A stretch of 64,000 nucleotides of DNA. It comes from Odobenus rosmarus divergens (Eukaryota > Chordata > Mammalia > Carnivora > Odobenidae). The position numbers and the translations under genes were made by a program. The notes beneath the pieces were generated by a model. The model had not been told where the DNA came from. It was given only the letters and a program-made list of their open reading frames with translations, and made no database searches. Below are positions 23,229-46,902 of this stretch, piece by piece; the first letter of the stretch is position 1; every line of letters begins with the position of its first letter. The stretch spans positions 710,794-774,793 of the forward strand of contig NW_004450584.1 in the NCBI RefSeq assembly GCF_000321225.1. Reading direction: 5' to 3'.

Positions 23229-23560
23229 ATAATGGATAAAATCCATATGGATATGGATTTTAAGGAATTTGCTCATGTAATTGTGGAAGCTGGCAAGTCC
23301 AAAATCTGCAGGGCAAGCTGGAGACCCAGGAAGAAGTGATGTTGCAGTTTTGAGTCTGATGGCAGCTTAAAGGCAGAACTCCTTCTTCCTTGGGGTATCT
23401 CAGTCTTCTCTCTTAAGACCTTCAACTAGTTACACGAATTGATCTCATCTAAAAAGATACCTTCACAGCAGCATCCAGACTGGTGTTTGACCAAATGTCT
23501 GGGTACAATGGCCTGGCCAAGGTGACACATTAAATTACCCACTGTAGGGACTCTCCATTT

Positions 23561-24832
23561 CTCCAATTCAGCCTCATATTAAAATTTTCATGTTCTTTGA
23601 AATTGTTTTTACATCACCTCACAGTCTTCCCCTGTGCTATAGTATGAGATGAAATTTATTTTCTGAATTCATGAATGCTCATGCAATGGGAGCTCAACAA
23701 AGCTTTTCTGTCTCAAAAAGACTATATTTGACCATACAAGTCCTTTGTTCAAGGTCATTATTCTAACATGAAATTCAGAGCTGTCTGAAAACTCCTTATT
23801 TTGTGACCATGTAGCCACAGGGAAAACTATGATAAGCAAATAGTCAAGGAATGCTAGTGGCTGACAGCAGGAGAGTTCTTGAGAAATATTTCATAGTCCT
23901 AGGGCACAGACACCCACCCATTAGCACAGGCATGTTGTCAGCAATATTACATCTGTACCAGGAAGTCTTAGCTCAGAGTCAACTCCAGGGAAGTGGAAAC
24001 TCAAAGAGAAGAATAGTCATATCCCAAAAATGGCATCTACTCTGTATGTTGCCTTTGCATCTAAGGAACAAAAAAACCCATGAAATTGACTTAAACATCG
24101 AAGCATTTTATTGTTGGGCTGGTTTCTTCAGTGGACATATTCTATGCATTCCTGGCTCTGCCATCCTTCCTGTTTTGTGCTCCCTCATAGCCACAAAATG
24201 GCCTCAGTGTTCCAGGCAACATTGCAAGCCCTGATGTGAGCTCCTCCATTGGTAAAGAACCAAACATTATCAAAATTCTTTCATAGGAACACAGACTTTT
24301 TTCCCTTCCCTGTGAAGTTTTGGTCTTCCAGGACTTACTCACTAGTTCACTCCTTAAAAAATCATTATTAGAGGAAGAGGATCCAATGATTGGCTTGTAT
24401 AAATTGGAATACACCCCTGGAGTTGGAGAAAAGAGTTGACTTTTCCTGAGTCTTGTGGGGAAACAATAGATACTTATGCAAAATTGGAGTTCTATTACCA
24501 AGGAAGAAGATGGCCAATGGATGCTGGTCTGACCACCTAAGGGATCTGCTCCACTCCTGTGGAGTTCTACCCTCATTTTAGGGTACAGTACATACTTAGC
24601 CTTTTGCAGTTCAGGTTTTGACATGAATTAGAAAGTGGGAGAGAAAGGGTTAGCACCTGCTGGGGTAGAGAAAAAAGACCATGATTAGATAGAAGACTGG
24701 TATACTGATAAAGGCTGGAAGACAAGGCAGCCCCACTGCCTCTACTGTCCTATTTCAAGGTGACCAAAATTCCACCAACTAGATACCTGGGTTAGTAGCA
24801 TTCTCTCTTTGTTTTTCTTTTTAAATTACAAA
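23561..24832. other. No recognised feature
   Basis: Unique-looking intergenic sequence. Overlapping frames of 127 (+) and 160 (-) codons show no domains. Confidence 0.5.
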
Positions 24833-24836
24833 ATTA

Positions 24837-25010
24837 TAGGGGCACCTGGGGGACTTAGTCGGTTAAGTGTCTCCCTTTGGCTCAGGTCATGATCTCAGGG
24901 TCTTGGAATTGAGCCCCATGTAGGCTCCCTGCTTAGCAGGGAGCCTACCTCTCTCTCTTACTCTCCTTTGTGCTCTCTCTCTCAAATAAATAAATAAAAT
25001 ATTAAAAAAA
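24837..25010 (+). mobile_element. CAN-SINE, sense, with target duplication
   Basis: Starts ggggcacctgggggacttag, with 'ctcaggtcatgatctcaggg' in the body and a CT-rich end followed by aaataaataaataaaat. Direct repeats taaattacaaa at 24822 and 25011. Confidence 0.93.
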
Positions 25011-25099
25011 TAAATTACAAAGTTTTATATGCTTGTTGGAAAAAAGCCAATTAATAAAGAAGTGTACAAAATAATGGCATTCTCTCTCTTTTTTTTGAG

Positions 25100-25299
25100 G
25101 AGTTTTTATTTATTTGAGAAAGTGAGATAGAGCATGAGCAGAGGGGGAGGGACAGAGGGGGAGGGGCAGACGGAGAGGGAGAAACAGGCTCCCCACTGAG
25201 CAGGGAGCCCGATGCAAAGTGGGACTTGATCCCAGGACCCTGGGATCATGACCTGAGCTGAAGGCAGACACTTAACCAACTGAGCCACCCAGGTGTCCC
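25100..25299 (-). mobile_element. CAN-SINE, antisense
   Basis: 'gtttttatttatttgagaaa', purine-rich body, 'tgagcagggagcccgatgc', 'gagccacccaggtgtccc' head. Flanked by cattctct on both sides. Confidence 0.92.
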
Positions 25300-25744
25300 A
25301 CATTCTCTATTAATGTAGAAAATAGATATCCTCTGAAGCTTTCACTTCATATTTGTAGTTTCAAATATAGTTTTTCCAGATTTGTCTACACATGTACTAG
25401 TAAGTGCATATATATATTTTAAAAAATAAGTAATACCATATATACCTTCAACAAATTGCTTGTGTCTAATAGAATAATAATTCTGTAGGAAATTTTTTAA
25501 GGTTTCCAAGCAACAGAAGTTATGCTCCAGGCAGCCCTTTCAGATAATGAAAAGAGTCAGACCAGGGCTGACAAATAAAACTCTGCAGTTGATGCACATG
25601 CCCTATTTTGTGCTCTCCCAACATGTGGCTATGAGCTCTGAAAATGACACTAAAGTAATTAGAATGGAACTGTTCATTTTAATTAACTTAAATTTGAAAC
25701 AACCAACACCACAGAAATACACTCAAAAGAGAATATTCCGAAAA
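25300..25744. other. No recognised feature
   Basis: AT-rich sequence, nothing supported. Confidence 0.5.
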
Positions 25745-26071
25745 GCTACATGCTAACAAATAGGAAAATTTGGAAGAAATGTATAAATTCCTAGAAATAT
25801 ATAAACTATTGAAGCTGCAACAAGAAGAAATAGAAAAAAAAATGGAATAGACCAACAAGCAGCAAAGAAACGGAATCAGTAATCAAAAACCTCCCAAGAA
25901 ACGAAAGTCCAGAGCCAGATGGAGTCACAGGGGAATTCTACCAAACACTTAAAGAAGAGTTAATACCTATTCTTCTCAAACTATTCCAAAAAATACAAAA
26001 AGAAAGAAAACTTCCAAATACATTCTATGAGATTAGAATTACCCTGATACCTAAACTAAATAAAGACCCCA

Positions 26072-26104
<33 letters not shown>

Positions 26105-28530
26105 AGAAGTACATGCCAATACTCCTGATGAACATGGTTGCAAAAATTTCTAACAAAATACTAGCAAATTTAATCCAACAGTACATTAAAAGACCACAAT
26201 CAAGTGGGATTTTTTCCTGGGCTGCAAGGGTGGTTCCATATTCACAAATCAATCAATGTGATACACCAAAGCAATAAGAGAAAGGGTAAGAACTATTACA
26301 TTTATTCATGATAAAAACCCTCAACAAAGTAGGTTTAGAGGGAATGTATCTCAACATAGTAAAAGCCACATATGAAAAACCCACAGCTAACATCATCTTC
26401 AATGGAGAAAAACTGAAGCTTCTCCCCTGAGATCAGGAACACTACAAGGATGCCCATTCCCACCACTATTGTTCAACATAGTACTAGAAGTCCTAGCCTC
26501 AGCAATCAGACAACAGAAAGAAAGAAAAGGCATCCAAATTGTCAGTGAAGAAGTCAAACTCTCACTCTTCAAAGATGACATGATATTCTATGTAGAAAAC
26601 CTGGAATACTCCAGCAAAGAACTGCTAGAGCTGATTCACTAAAGTCACAGGATACAAAATCAATGTACAAAAATCTGTTGCATTTCTACACATCAATAAT
26701 GAAGTAGCAGAAAAAGAAATCAAAGAATCAATCCCATTTGCAACTGCACCAAAAACAATAACATACCTTGGAATAAACCTGACCAAAGAAGTAAAAGGTC
26801 TGTACTCTGAAAACTATGAAACACTGAAGAAAGAAATTGGAGATGAAACACAGAAATGGGAAAACATCCAATGCTCATGGATTGGAAGAACAAAGATTGT
26901 TAAAATGTCTATACTACCCAAAGCAATCTACACATTCAATGTAATCCGTATCAAAATACCACCACTTTTTTCTCAGAGCTAGAACAAACAATCCTAAAAT
27001 TTGTATGGAACCAGAAAAGACCCCGAATAGTCAAAGCAATCTTGAAAAAGAAAAGCAAAGCTGGTGGCCTCACAATTCTGGACTTCCAGCTCTATTACAA
27101 AGTTATGATCATCAAGACAGTATAGTATTGGCACAAAAACAGACACACTGATCAATAGAACAAAATAGAGACCCCATAAAAGGACCCTCAACTCTATAGT
27201 CAACTAATCTTTGACAAATCAGGAAAGATTATCCAGTGGAAATAAGACAGTCTCTTCAGTAAATGGTGTTGGGAAAAATGGAGAGCCACATGCAGAAGAA
27301 TGAAACTGGACCATTCTCTTACACCACACACAAAGATAAACTCAAAATGGATGGAAGACCTCAATGTGAGACAGGAATCCATCAAAATCCTAGAGGAGAA
27401 CACAGGCAGCAACCTCTTCGACCTTGGCCGCAGCAACTTCTTGCTAGACATGTCTCCAAAGGCAAGGGAAACAAAAGCAAAAATGAACTATTGGGACTTC
27501 ATCAAGATACAAAGCTTCTGCACAGGGAAATAAACAGTCAACAAAACTAAGAGGCAAACCATGGAATGGGAGAAGCTATTTGCAAATGACATTACAGATA
27601 AAGGGCTCGTATCCAAGATCTATAAAGAATTTCTCAAACTCAACACCCCAAAAAATAATCAAGTCAAAAAATGGGCAGAAGACATGAATAGACATTTCTC
27701 CAAAGAAGACATCCAAATGGCTAACAGACACATGAAAAAATGTTCAACATCATTAGTCATCGGGGAAATTCAAATCAAAACCACAATGAGATACCATCTT
27801 ACTATCAGTTAGAATGGCAAAAATTGACAAGGCAGGAAACAACAAGTGTTGCTGAGGATGTGGAGAAAGGGGAACCCTCTTACCCTGTTGGTGGGAATGC
27901 AAGTTGGTACAGCCACTCTAGAGAACAGTATCGAGCTTCCTCAAAAAGTTAAAAATAGAACTACCCTATGACCCAGCAATTGCACTACTAGGTATTTATT
28001 CAAAGGATACAAAAGTACTGATTCAAAGGGACACCTGCACCCCAATGTTTATAGCAGCAATTTCCACAACAGCCAAATTATGGAAAGATGTCCATCAACA
28101 GATGAACAGATAAAGATGTGGTTCATATATACAATGGAATATTACTCAGCCATCAGAAAGAATGAAATCTTGCCATTTGCATCACATGGATGGAACTGGA
28201 GGGGATTATGCTACGTGAATAAGGCAATCAGAGAAAGACAATTATCATAGGACTTCACTCGTGTGGAATTTAAGAAACAAAACAAACAACCGAAGGGAAA
28301 AAAGAAGGGAGAGAGAGAGAAAACAAGAAACAGACTCTTTACTATTGAGAACAAAGTGAGGGTTACCAGAGGGGAGATGGGTGGAGGAGGATGGGTGAAC
28401 CAGTTGTGCACTTGTCATGAGCACTGAGCAATGTGTGGAATTGTCAAATCACTATGTTGTGCATCTGAAGCTAATATTTCCCTATATGTTAGCTAACTGG
28501 AATGTAAGTAAAAGCTTAAAATTAAAAAAA
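25745..28530 (+). mobile_element. 5'-truncated L1, RT domain to 3' end, about 2.8 kb
   Basis: Sense L1 ORF2 from the RT entry ('cagatggagtcacaggggaa') through the RT core and C-terminal region to the 3' UTR and an A-rich end. Many frameshifts and stops. A 30-base A run at 26074-26103 sits inside the RT region, where an A-rich codon run has expanded. Confidence 0.92.
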
Positions 28531-29784
28531 ATCCTTAGAAAGTGGGGAAAAAGTGAATTTGAATCTCCGTAGACACTGGCAGCTAGTGCCTCTTGTACAG
28601 ATCAGTGGAGGGCTGACAGATGAAAAGGCGCAGCCATCCCTGCACACTGCGAGAATCTCTCTTCCAGGAAACCAATGTCTTTCTCGCAACCCGTGTGGGA
28701 GAAGTGAAACTGTCTCCCCTGACCACCCAGAGGGGATGATTGATGTGTCATGGTGTTCCCAGCGTGGGTGGAGGGAGCAGGGTGAGGATTTGGGGTGTCC
28801 TGCTCTGTTATTCCTGCTTTGCTTGGGCTTTCTAATATGATCCTGACTTTCAATGTTTTAAGTCTTTGTCCCCAGGTATGGTGTCTGGATCTTTGGGTCA
28901 GAAAAATCTGTGTGGCATTTCCTGGCTCTGCTCCCACCTGCTGAACCAGGGCTTGTCCTGGTCTCGTGGACTAGGACGTGGGGAGGGCGAAGCACATCTG
29001 TGCTGGCCCTATTTCTTTTCCCCTCACATCTGGCAGGCTGTTGTCCCTGTGGCTTACATCAGTCATTGGTTTCCAGGCAGCAACCTCTTCGACCTTGGCC
29101 GCAGAAACTTCTTGCTAGACGTGTCTCCAAAGGCAAGGGAAACAAAAGCAAAAATGAGTGGGTTTACTTTTGTTTTCTTTTGGTTTCCTGTAGTTTGTTC
29201 AATGAGAAAGAATTTGTGGCAACTTTAGGTTTTCCTTACATTGTGAACTTCCAGTGTTTAATGGGCTTTTTTTTTCAGTGAGCCATGTAAAATTGTGGCT
29301 CTCCACGCTGTTTTTCGAGGAAGCATGAATACAGATGAAGAAGAAATTGTTATGCTTCACTTTTGTGTTGACTTTTATATCCCCGCATCTGAAAGAGAAC
29401 TTGTTTCGAATGCAGGATAACACGTGAAGCATGGTGATTTTGTTCTTATCTAGTTTTCATAAGTAATTAGAGTATCTTTCCAAAATTCTGGAATGAATTT
29501 TGAACAGCGTACTTTGCATTCCCTCTGGTATTGTTTTTTGAGCCTCACAGCAAAGAGCATGGGTCAGCTGACAGGGACAGCAGGAGCCGAGCGTAAGTGT
29601 GGTGAAGGCTGGAGACCATATCTGTTCTTCCTCAGCCTCCCAGGGACTAATGTCCCTACATAATTGTATCTAGTCAAACTGCACGGATTTTCAAACGATT
29701 TCTTGAATTTCCCTAGTCCCCTACAAACCTGTTATGATGGCATAAACGAGTACAACACAACTGTTTCTACCAAGTGCTGTCAAG
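28531..29784. other. No recognised gene; carries a small L1 island
   Basis: Unique-looking sequence on both sides of the 83-base L1 segment at 29075-29157. No supported exon. Confidence 0.5.
29075..29157 (+). repeat. 83-base L1 ORF2 segment in non-L1 sequence
   Basis: Matches 27404-27486 in the nearby L1 with two substitutions, starting aggcagcaacctcttcgacc. It has no 3' end, A tail or flanking L1 on either side, so it did not arrive by ordinary target-primed retrotransposition. Confidence 0.92.
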
Positions 29785-30260
29785 GAGGCAGAGGTACTGG
29801 GGTCCTCACACATGGCTGGTGGTGCAACCACTTTGGAAGATAGTTTGACAGTTCCTTAGAGCTCAAACACAGTCTTCTCACACCATCCCACCATTCCACT
29901 CCTAGATATTTACTCAAGGGAAATGAAAGCATACACAAAAATCTGCATGCAAATATTTACAGTGGCTTTATTAACAGTTGCATAAAACTGGACACAACCC
30001 ACATATGGTTGTGTGGGAAACGGATAAACACACTGTGGTTTGTGCATACGGTGGAATCCAGCCCAGCAGCGAAAGGGCATGGAGACTGCAGCACAAGGAG
30101 TGAGGCTCATGTACATCAGAAGGAATGGAAGGACCTGGACGCAAAAGGCTGCATATGCCATCAGATTCTGTGTCTGTGACACTCTGGAAACCAGGCCAGT
30201 GGATGCCTGGGTCTGTGGGTGGGGATGGAGCGTGGCTAGGAAGAGGGAGGAGAAGACGTT
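29785..30260 (+). mobile_element. Ancient L1 ORF2 3' fragment
   Basis: Diverged sense L1 ('ggtggtgcaaccactttgga', 'tccactcctagatatttact', 'ccaggccagtggatgcctgg'). Confidence 0.6.
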
Positions 30261-30489
30261 GGGGGATGTTGGGAGTATTCCGAATGTCCGTTGTGGTGGT
30301 GGTTATGTGACCTTACATGCTGGTGAGAAGTCATTGGTCTGTACAAGAAGAAGGCAAGAAGTCTTACTGTTTTGCTATGTTAGAAAAGATATACATACAC
30401 TGGTGGAAAGACGTGAAAAGTACGTAATTATTCGAGAAGGGAAAATTCATAATTAGTTGTTTTGATCATCCTAAAACAAAAAAAGTGTA

Positions 30490-30680
30490 TTCTTGTCCCT
30501 AGAAGTCAGAAATCTCAAGTTCAAGTATCAATCCCACCATCAACTGGTTGGCCGTATCCTTAAAAATGCCTAAGTCCACCCAGTTACTATTTGCTCATCT
30601 GTGAAATGAAATTGAACCTGTCCACTTCGTTCCACTGCCAGGTTCTGATAATCCTGCAACTGTGAAGGTTTCTTTTAGAT
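30490..30680 (-). mobile_element. MIR SINE, antisense
   Basis: 'gctcatctgtgaaatgaaat' preceded by a sequence like the MIR core in reverse. Old and diverged. Confidence 0.55.
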
Positions 30681-30874
30681 CTACTCTGAAGAAGTGGTGT
30701 CCGTTAACTGATTAGTTTTATTTCTTACTCATATGAGTGATGCCTGGTTATGGCAACAAAATAAGAAGTAAAGAAAGATAGAAAAGAAAAAGGAAAAGCT
30801 CTCTCATCCTCAAAAAAAAAAAAAATTACAATGCCTGGTTTCTGGTTCAGCCGTTTCTTTTGGGTGTGATTTTC

Positions 30875-31096
30875 TTTTCTTTTCTTTCTTTCTTTTTTTT
30901 TTTTTTTTAAAGATTTTATTTATTTATTTGACAGAGAGAGACACAGCAAGAGAGGGAACACAAGCAGGTGGAGTGGGAGAGGGAGAAACAGGCTTCCCAC
31001 TGAGCAGGGATCCCGATATGGGGCTCGATCCCAGGACACTGGGATCATGACCTGATCCAAAGGCAGATGCTTAACGACTGAGCCACCCAGACGCCC
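30875..31096 (-). mobile_element. CAN-SINE, antisense, with perfect target duplication
   Basis: 'gacagagagagacacagcaa' subfamily with a long T tract. Direct repeats ttgggtgtgattttc at 30860-30874 and 31097-31111. This is the subfamily I associate with arctoid carnivorans. Confidence 0.96.
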
Positions 31097-31111
31097 TTGG
31101 GTGTGATTTTC

Positions 31112-31654
31112 CATGTCTGTGTCCTGAGTGTCTGAAATGCTTGCTGCTCCCCGGGACTGGCAGCGCTTGGCACTCAGGTCTGCTCTCCTGCACTTGCTAC
31201 GGTAGGAGGAGGTACCTCTCCTTCTTCTCACAGGGCGTCCTGCACACAATTCTATAACAATCGTAGTAGCAGGACTTAACCACTGACTCCAGCTTCTCTG
31301 AATCAGGTTCTGCCCATTTAGCCATTTGTTCAATCCCTAGGACAACCCTCTGCTCTCAGTGCCATTGACACAGAGACAGAACTAGCGCCCCTCCTCTGGA
31401 TGTGGAGTCTTGTCCCTCTCCCTCCAGGGCCCCAGACGGGCCTGGGGAGCTGAGCACCTGCCCTGCACCATGCTCTATGAGACACAGGCCACTATCACAC
31501 CGTGGTCCTGCCGCCATCACCAGTGCTGGGAAACACGGTCTGGGTGCTTCTCTGTCCTCCAGCTCCTCGGAGGCCTAGCACGGTGCTTTTCAGGCTTGCA
31601 TTCTTGCCTGGCACACACCAGGTGCTCCATAAGTGTTCATAGAACAAGTGAGTC
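31112..31654. other. No recognised feature
   Basis: Moderate-GC intergenic sequence without a supported element. Confidence 0.5.
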
Positions 31655-32235
31655 AGCTGGTCAGGGAGCAGAATTTGTGTCTGTCCAAAGAAATTGAAAT
31701 CAGGATCTCGGAGAGATGCCCACACTCCCACGTCCATTGCAGTAGTACTCCCAATGATTACATATGGGAACAAGCTGAGTGTCCATTAATGGAGGAATGG
31801 ATGAAGATGATGCGGCATATATATCTACATCACACACCATGGCTATTATTCAGCCATGAGAGAAAGGAAATCCTGGCATTTGCAACAGCGTGGGTGGACC
31901 TTGAGAGCATTATGCAAGGTGACATAGTGAGACAAAGAAAGACATGCTATATGACACTGCTCAAAGGTGGAATCTGAATTAGTCAAAATCATAGAAACAG
32001 AGAGTGGAATGGGCAGTGGCCAGGGGCTGCGGAGGGGAGGACTGGGGAAATATCAGTCAGGGGCACCAAGTTTCTGTGATGCAAGATGACCAAGTCCTGG
32101 AGATCTGCTGTGGGGCACAGAGCCCATAACTGACCATTCTGTGTTTTGTGCTAAGTATTTACTAAAGGATAGATTTTGTATTAAGTGTTCTTACCATACA
32201 AACAAAAGAATAATGATAAAATAACAACAACAATA
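31655..32235 (+). mobile_element. Ancient L1 ORF2 3' end
   Basis: Diverged sense L1: 'gtccattaatggaggaatgg', 'tattattcagccatgagaga', 'aaggtggaatctgaattagt', ending in aacaataataaag. Confidence 0.7.
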
Positions 32236-33689
32236 ATAAAGGGGTGGGAGGAAACTTTGGGGGGAGATAAATGTGGTCTGGTGGAGGTGATGTTTTCACA
32301 AGCGTATTCTCACTTCAGTAAAGTGGCTACAGACAGCGACAGGTGATGTGGAGAGCCTGCTGTCTGCCGACTGTCTCCAGGTGATGGCTTGAGGGCTGGT
32401 CATGCTCTTGATCCTCTACTTGCCAGCCCTGGTGGGATCCTCCATCCCACTCTGCTCTCTGCCATCACAACCTTCCCATGGCTGCTGTGAGACCCAGAGG
32501 GAACATCCCCACACCAGCAGCCACTGAGGACAGTGCAGACATCTCTGGCTACAACCAGAGATAAGAACACTATTCATTTGGTTTGGAAAATCCAGCGATA
32601 TGAGTAACTGTTAGTCTCTGACTTTGTCTGTGATGCAAGCTCGTTTACTCCATGCTGAGGCCACATCCTTCCTGCCCCTGTTGGGCTGTGACCACTATAA
32701 ATGCATCAAGTCTCCTCTCGGGCTGTTTCTGAGGCTGGTGTCTGGGTGAGTCCACCTCTGTGGAGCTGCGTGGCTGAAAGGGTCTGGGGAGAAGCGAGGA
32801 GGGGACGTTGAGGGCCAGAGTTGTCTTGGTTAATGCACTAGGGATTTCTTCTGCCAGCTTCCAAGTCTGCCCTTTAACTGCAATTCTGGAAGTCCTTATA
32901 TGTTTCTCATTATTGAACTCTGTGCATGTATGCAAGTGTGTGTGTGCAGGGACAGGAACAGCAACAACAACTTACACCCACGACTGCAGGGGATTTGCCA
33001 AGCATCCCCCAGGGAGTGGATGGAGGGGATGTGTATGAGGAAAGAATTGCCCTGGACACCAAGGGACACGACGTAAAGGTCAGGATAGAGTGCCCTAGGC
33101 TTAGGGACGGAGGAGAGGTAGAGTCCTAGTGTGGATGGAAGGACTGATGGAGGGGGACCTGGGAAGGTCTGTAAAGCTGATGGATCTATCTGGACATGCC
33201 CCACCTCCCCTCCCTGTCAAATGCATGAGGAATGAATTTGGTGGGTGCTTGGAGCCAGGAGTGAGAGGCAAGATGAAGGTATAGGGAGAGGTGAGCAGGC
33301 TTCAGTTGTCATGCACACTTGGCTGTGGTCACTCTGGATTCCAGCGTGCACTGTTCCACAGCTCCACAGGCCCTCTCCCTCCCGTTAGCATCATTTATGG
33401 CTTTGGGTTGATGTGCTTTCCCAAATTCAGTCATGTGAGGGGATCGATCCCAAACAAAGCCAACATGTTCATCAATCCAAAATCTGGGAGACATGGAAGA
33501 GAGAAAGACACAGCAGCTGACCTCTGTTCTTTGTGGAACCCTAATTCTATGTAGGAAAACAGAGGCTTTGCGTGGTAAATGCTGGGAATGTGTTTTTTGT
33601 CTTTTAACCACCTATTTTATTGTCTTTGATCTTTTTTGTTGGTGTCTGACTAAGAAACCTAGTTAAGTGGTGGAAGAAAGAGTCACACA
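32236..33689. other. No recognised element; upstream region of NLRP3
   Basis: Unique-looking sequence 1-2.4 kb upstream of the NLRP3 start codon. The NLRP3 promoter and untranslated first exon are likely in or near this stretch, but I see no TATA box or splice donor that I could defend. Confidence 0.4.
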
Positions 33690-33860
33690 CCTTTTCATGC
33701 TTTGAAAGTAGTATTTAGGGACATGAGTTCAGAAATCAGTGACCCTGATCTATATCCTGGCTTTGAACCCATTTTTTTTTTTTCTGTGAAACCCTGGGTA
33801 AGTCACTTAGTTTCTCCTAAGACTCAGTTCCTCTTCCATAAAATGGGTCTAGGCAAATGT
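33690..33860 (-). mobile_element. MIR SINE, antisense
   Basis: 'ctggctttgaacccattttt', 'ccctgggtaagtcacttagt' and 'cttccataaaatgggtctag' follow the MIR core in reverse order. Confidence 0.75.
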
Positions 33861-34164
33861 GCACGAGAGACTCTCAGTAACCATGAGCTCTAATAATGAC
33901 TATGATTGTGAATGTTGCAAGGGGAGACCTCAAGGAGATGTCATGTTTATCGTTCCCTCTATGCACCCTGAGTGTCATCTCATTTGTTTCTGTCGATCAA
34001 TAGACGGATGGAAGTGCAGTCAGAGACAATGCCCTTCTCCACGCGCATCTCTCTTCTCCTTTCTCCGTCTAGCCATGTGTTATGTTAACATCATACTTAC
34101 TCATTTCCTGAGTCAAAACAGAAACAGGGAACCAGAGCCTTTCAGATGGAAGGAAATGAAAAGC

Positions 34165-34250
34165 CATATTTTCCATTCTGTCATTTTACAGATGAAGAAA
34201 CAGAAGCCGAGGAAGAGTTTGTCCTAGGCCATTGCCCAGGAATCAGTGAG
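34165..34250 (+). mobile_element. MIR fragment, sense
   Basis: 'cattttacagatgaagaaac' and 'aagccgaggaagag' followed by ttgcccagg: MIR core, sense. Confidence 0.6.
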
Positions 34251-34622
34251 AACAAAGTTCTCCCCGTGGTATGTTGAGGTAGCATTGTGAAGTGAGTTGG
34301 GCATATAGTACTGTTGATGTGATTGCGTTTGTGGGTTTAACTACTGTTTCTCTCCATAGGGACACCATTCTTCCATGGCTCAGGACATACTCCTGAGTCA
34401 AGCCAACAGGAAATCTTTCTGGTGGGTATTTGGGTTACTTTTCAAAACTAAAGATGGCAGCTCATTACAGTTTGGTTATATATATATTTTTTCCTTTGTA
34501 TTCTGGGCTTTTCATGGTTTAGTTCTCTCTAAAGAGGGCAGACTTTTAAGAAGACTCTTCTTACCTGTGTGCTGTTTTCACCGTCCAGCTTCCTGGCGTG
34601 GACCTATACCCAAGGACCCTGA

Positions 34623-46902
<12,280 letters not shown>

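Larger units (their letters stand above)
22675..23560. repeat. Composite of nested old repeats
   Basis: Outer element starts 'tgtgttagtcagggttctcc' and resumes after the simple repeat at 'ttgctcatgtaattgtggaa' and 'caagctggagacccaggaag', a common mammalian interspersed repeat I cannot name with certainty. Between lie an LTR-like block and a CTAT tract. Confidence 0.6.
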
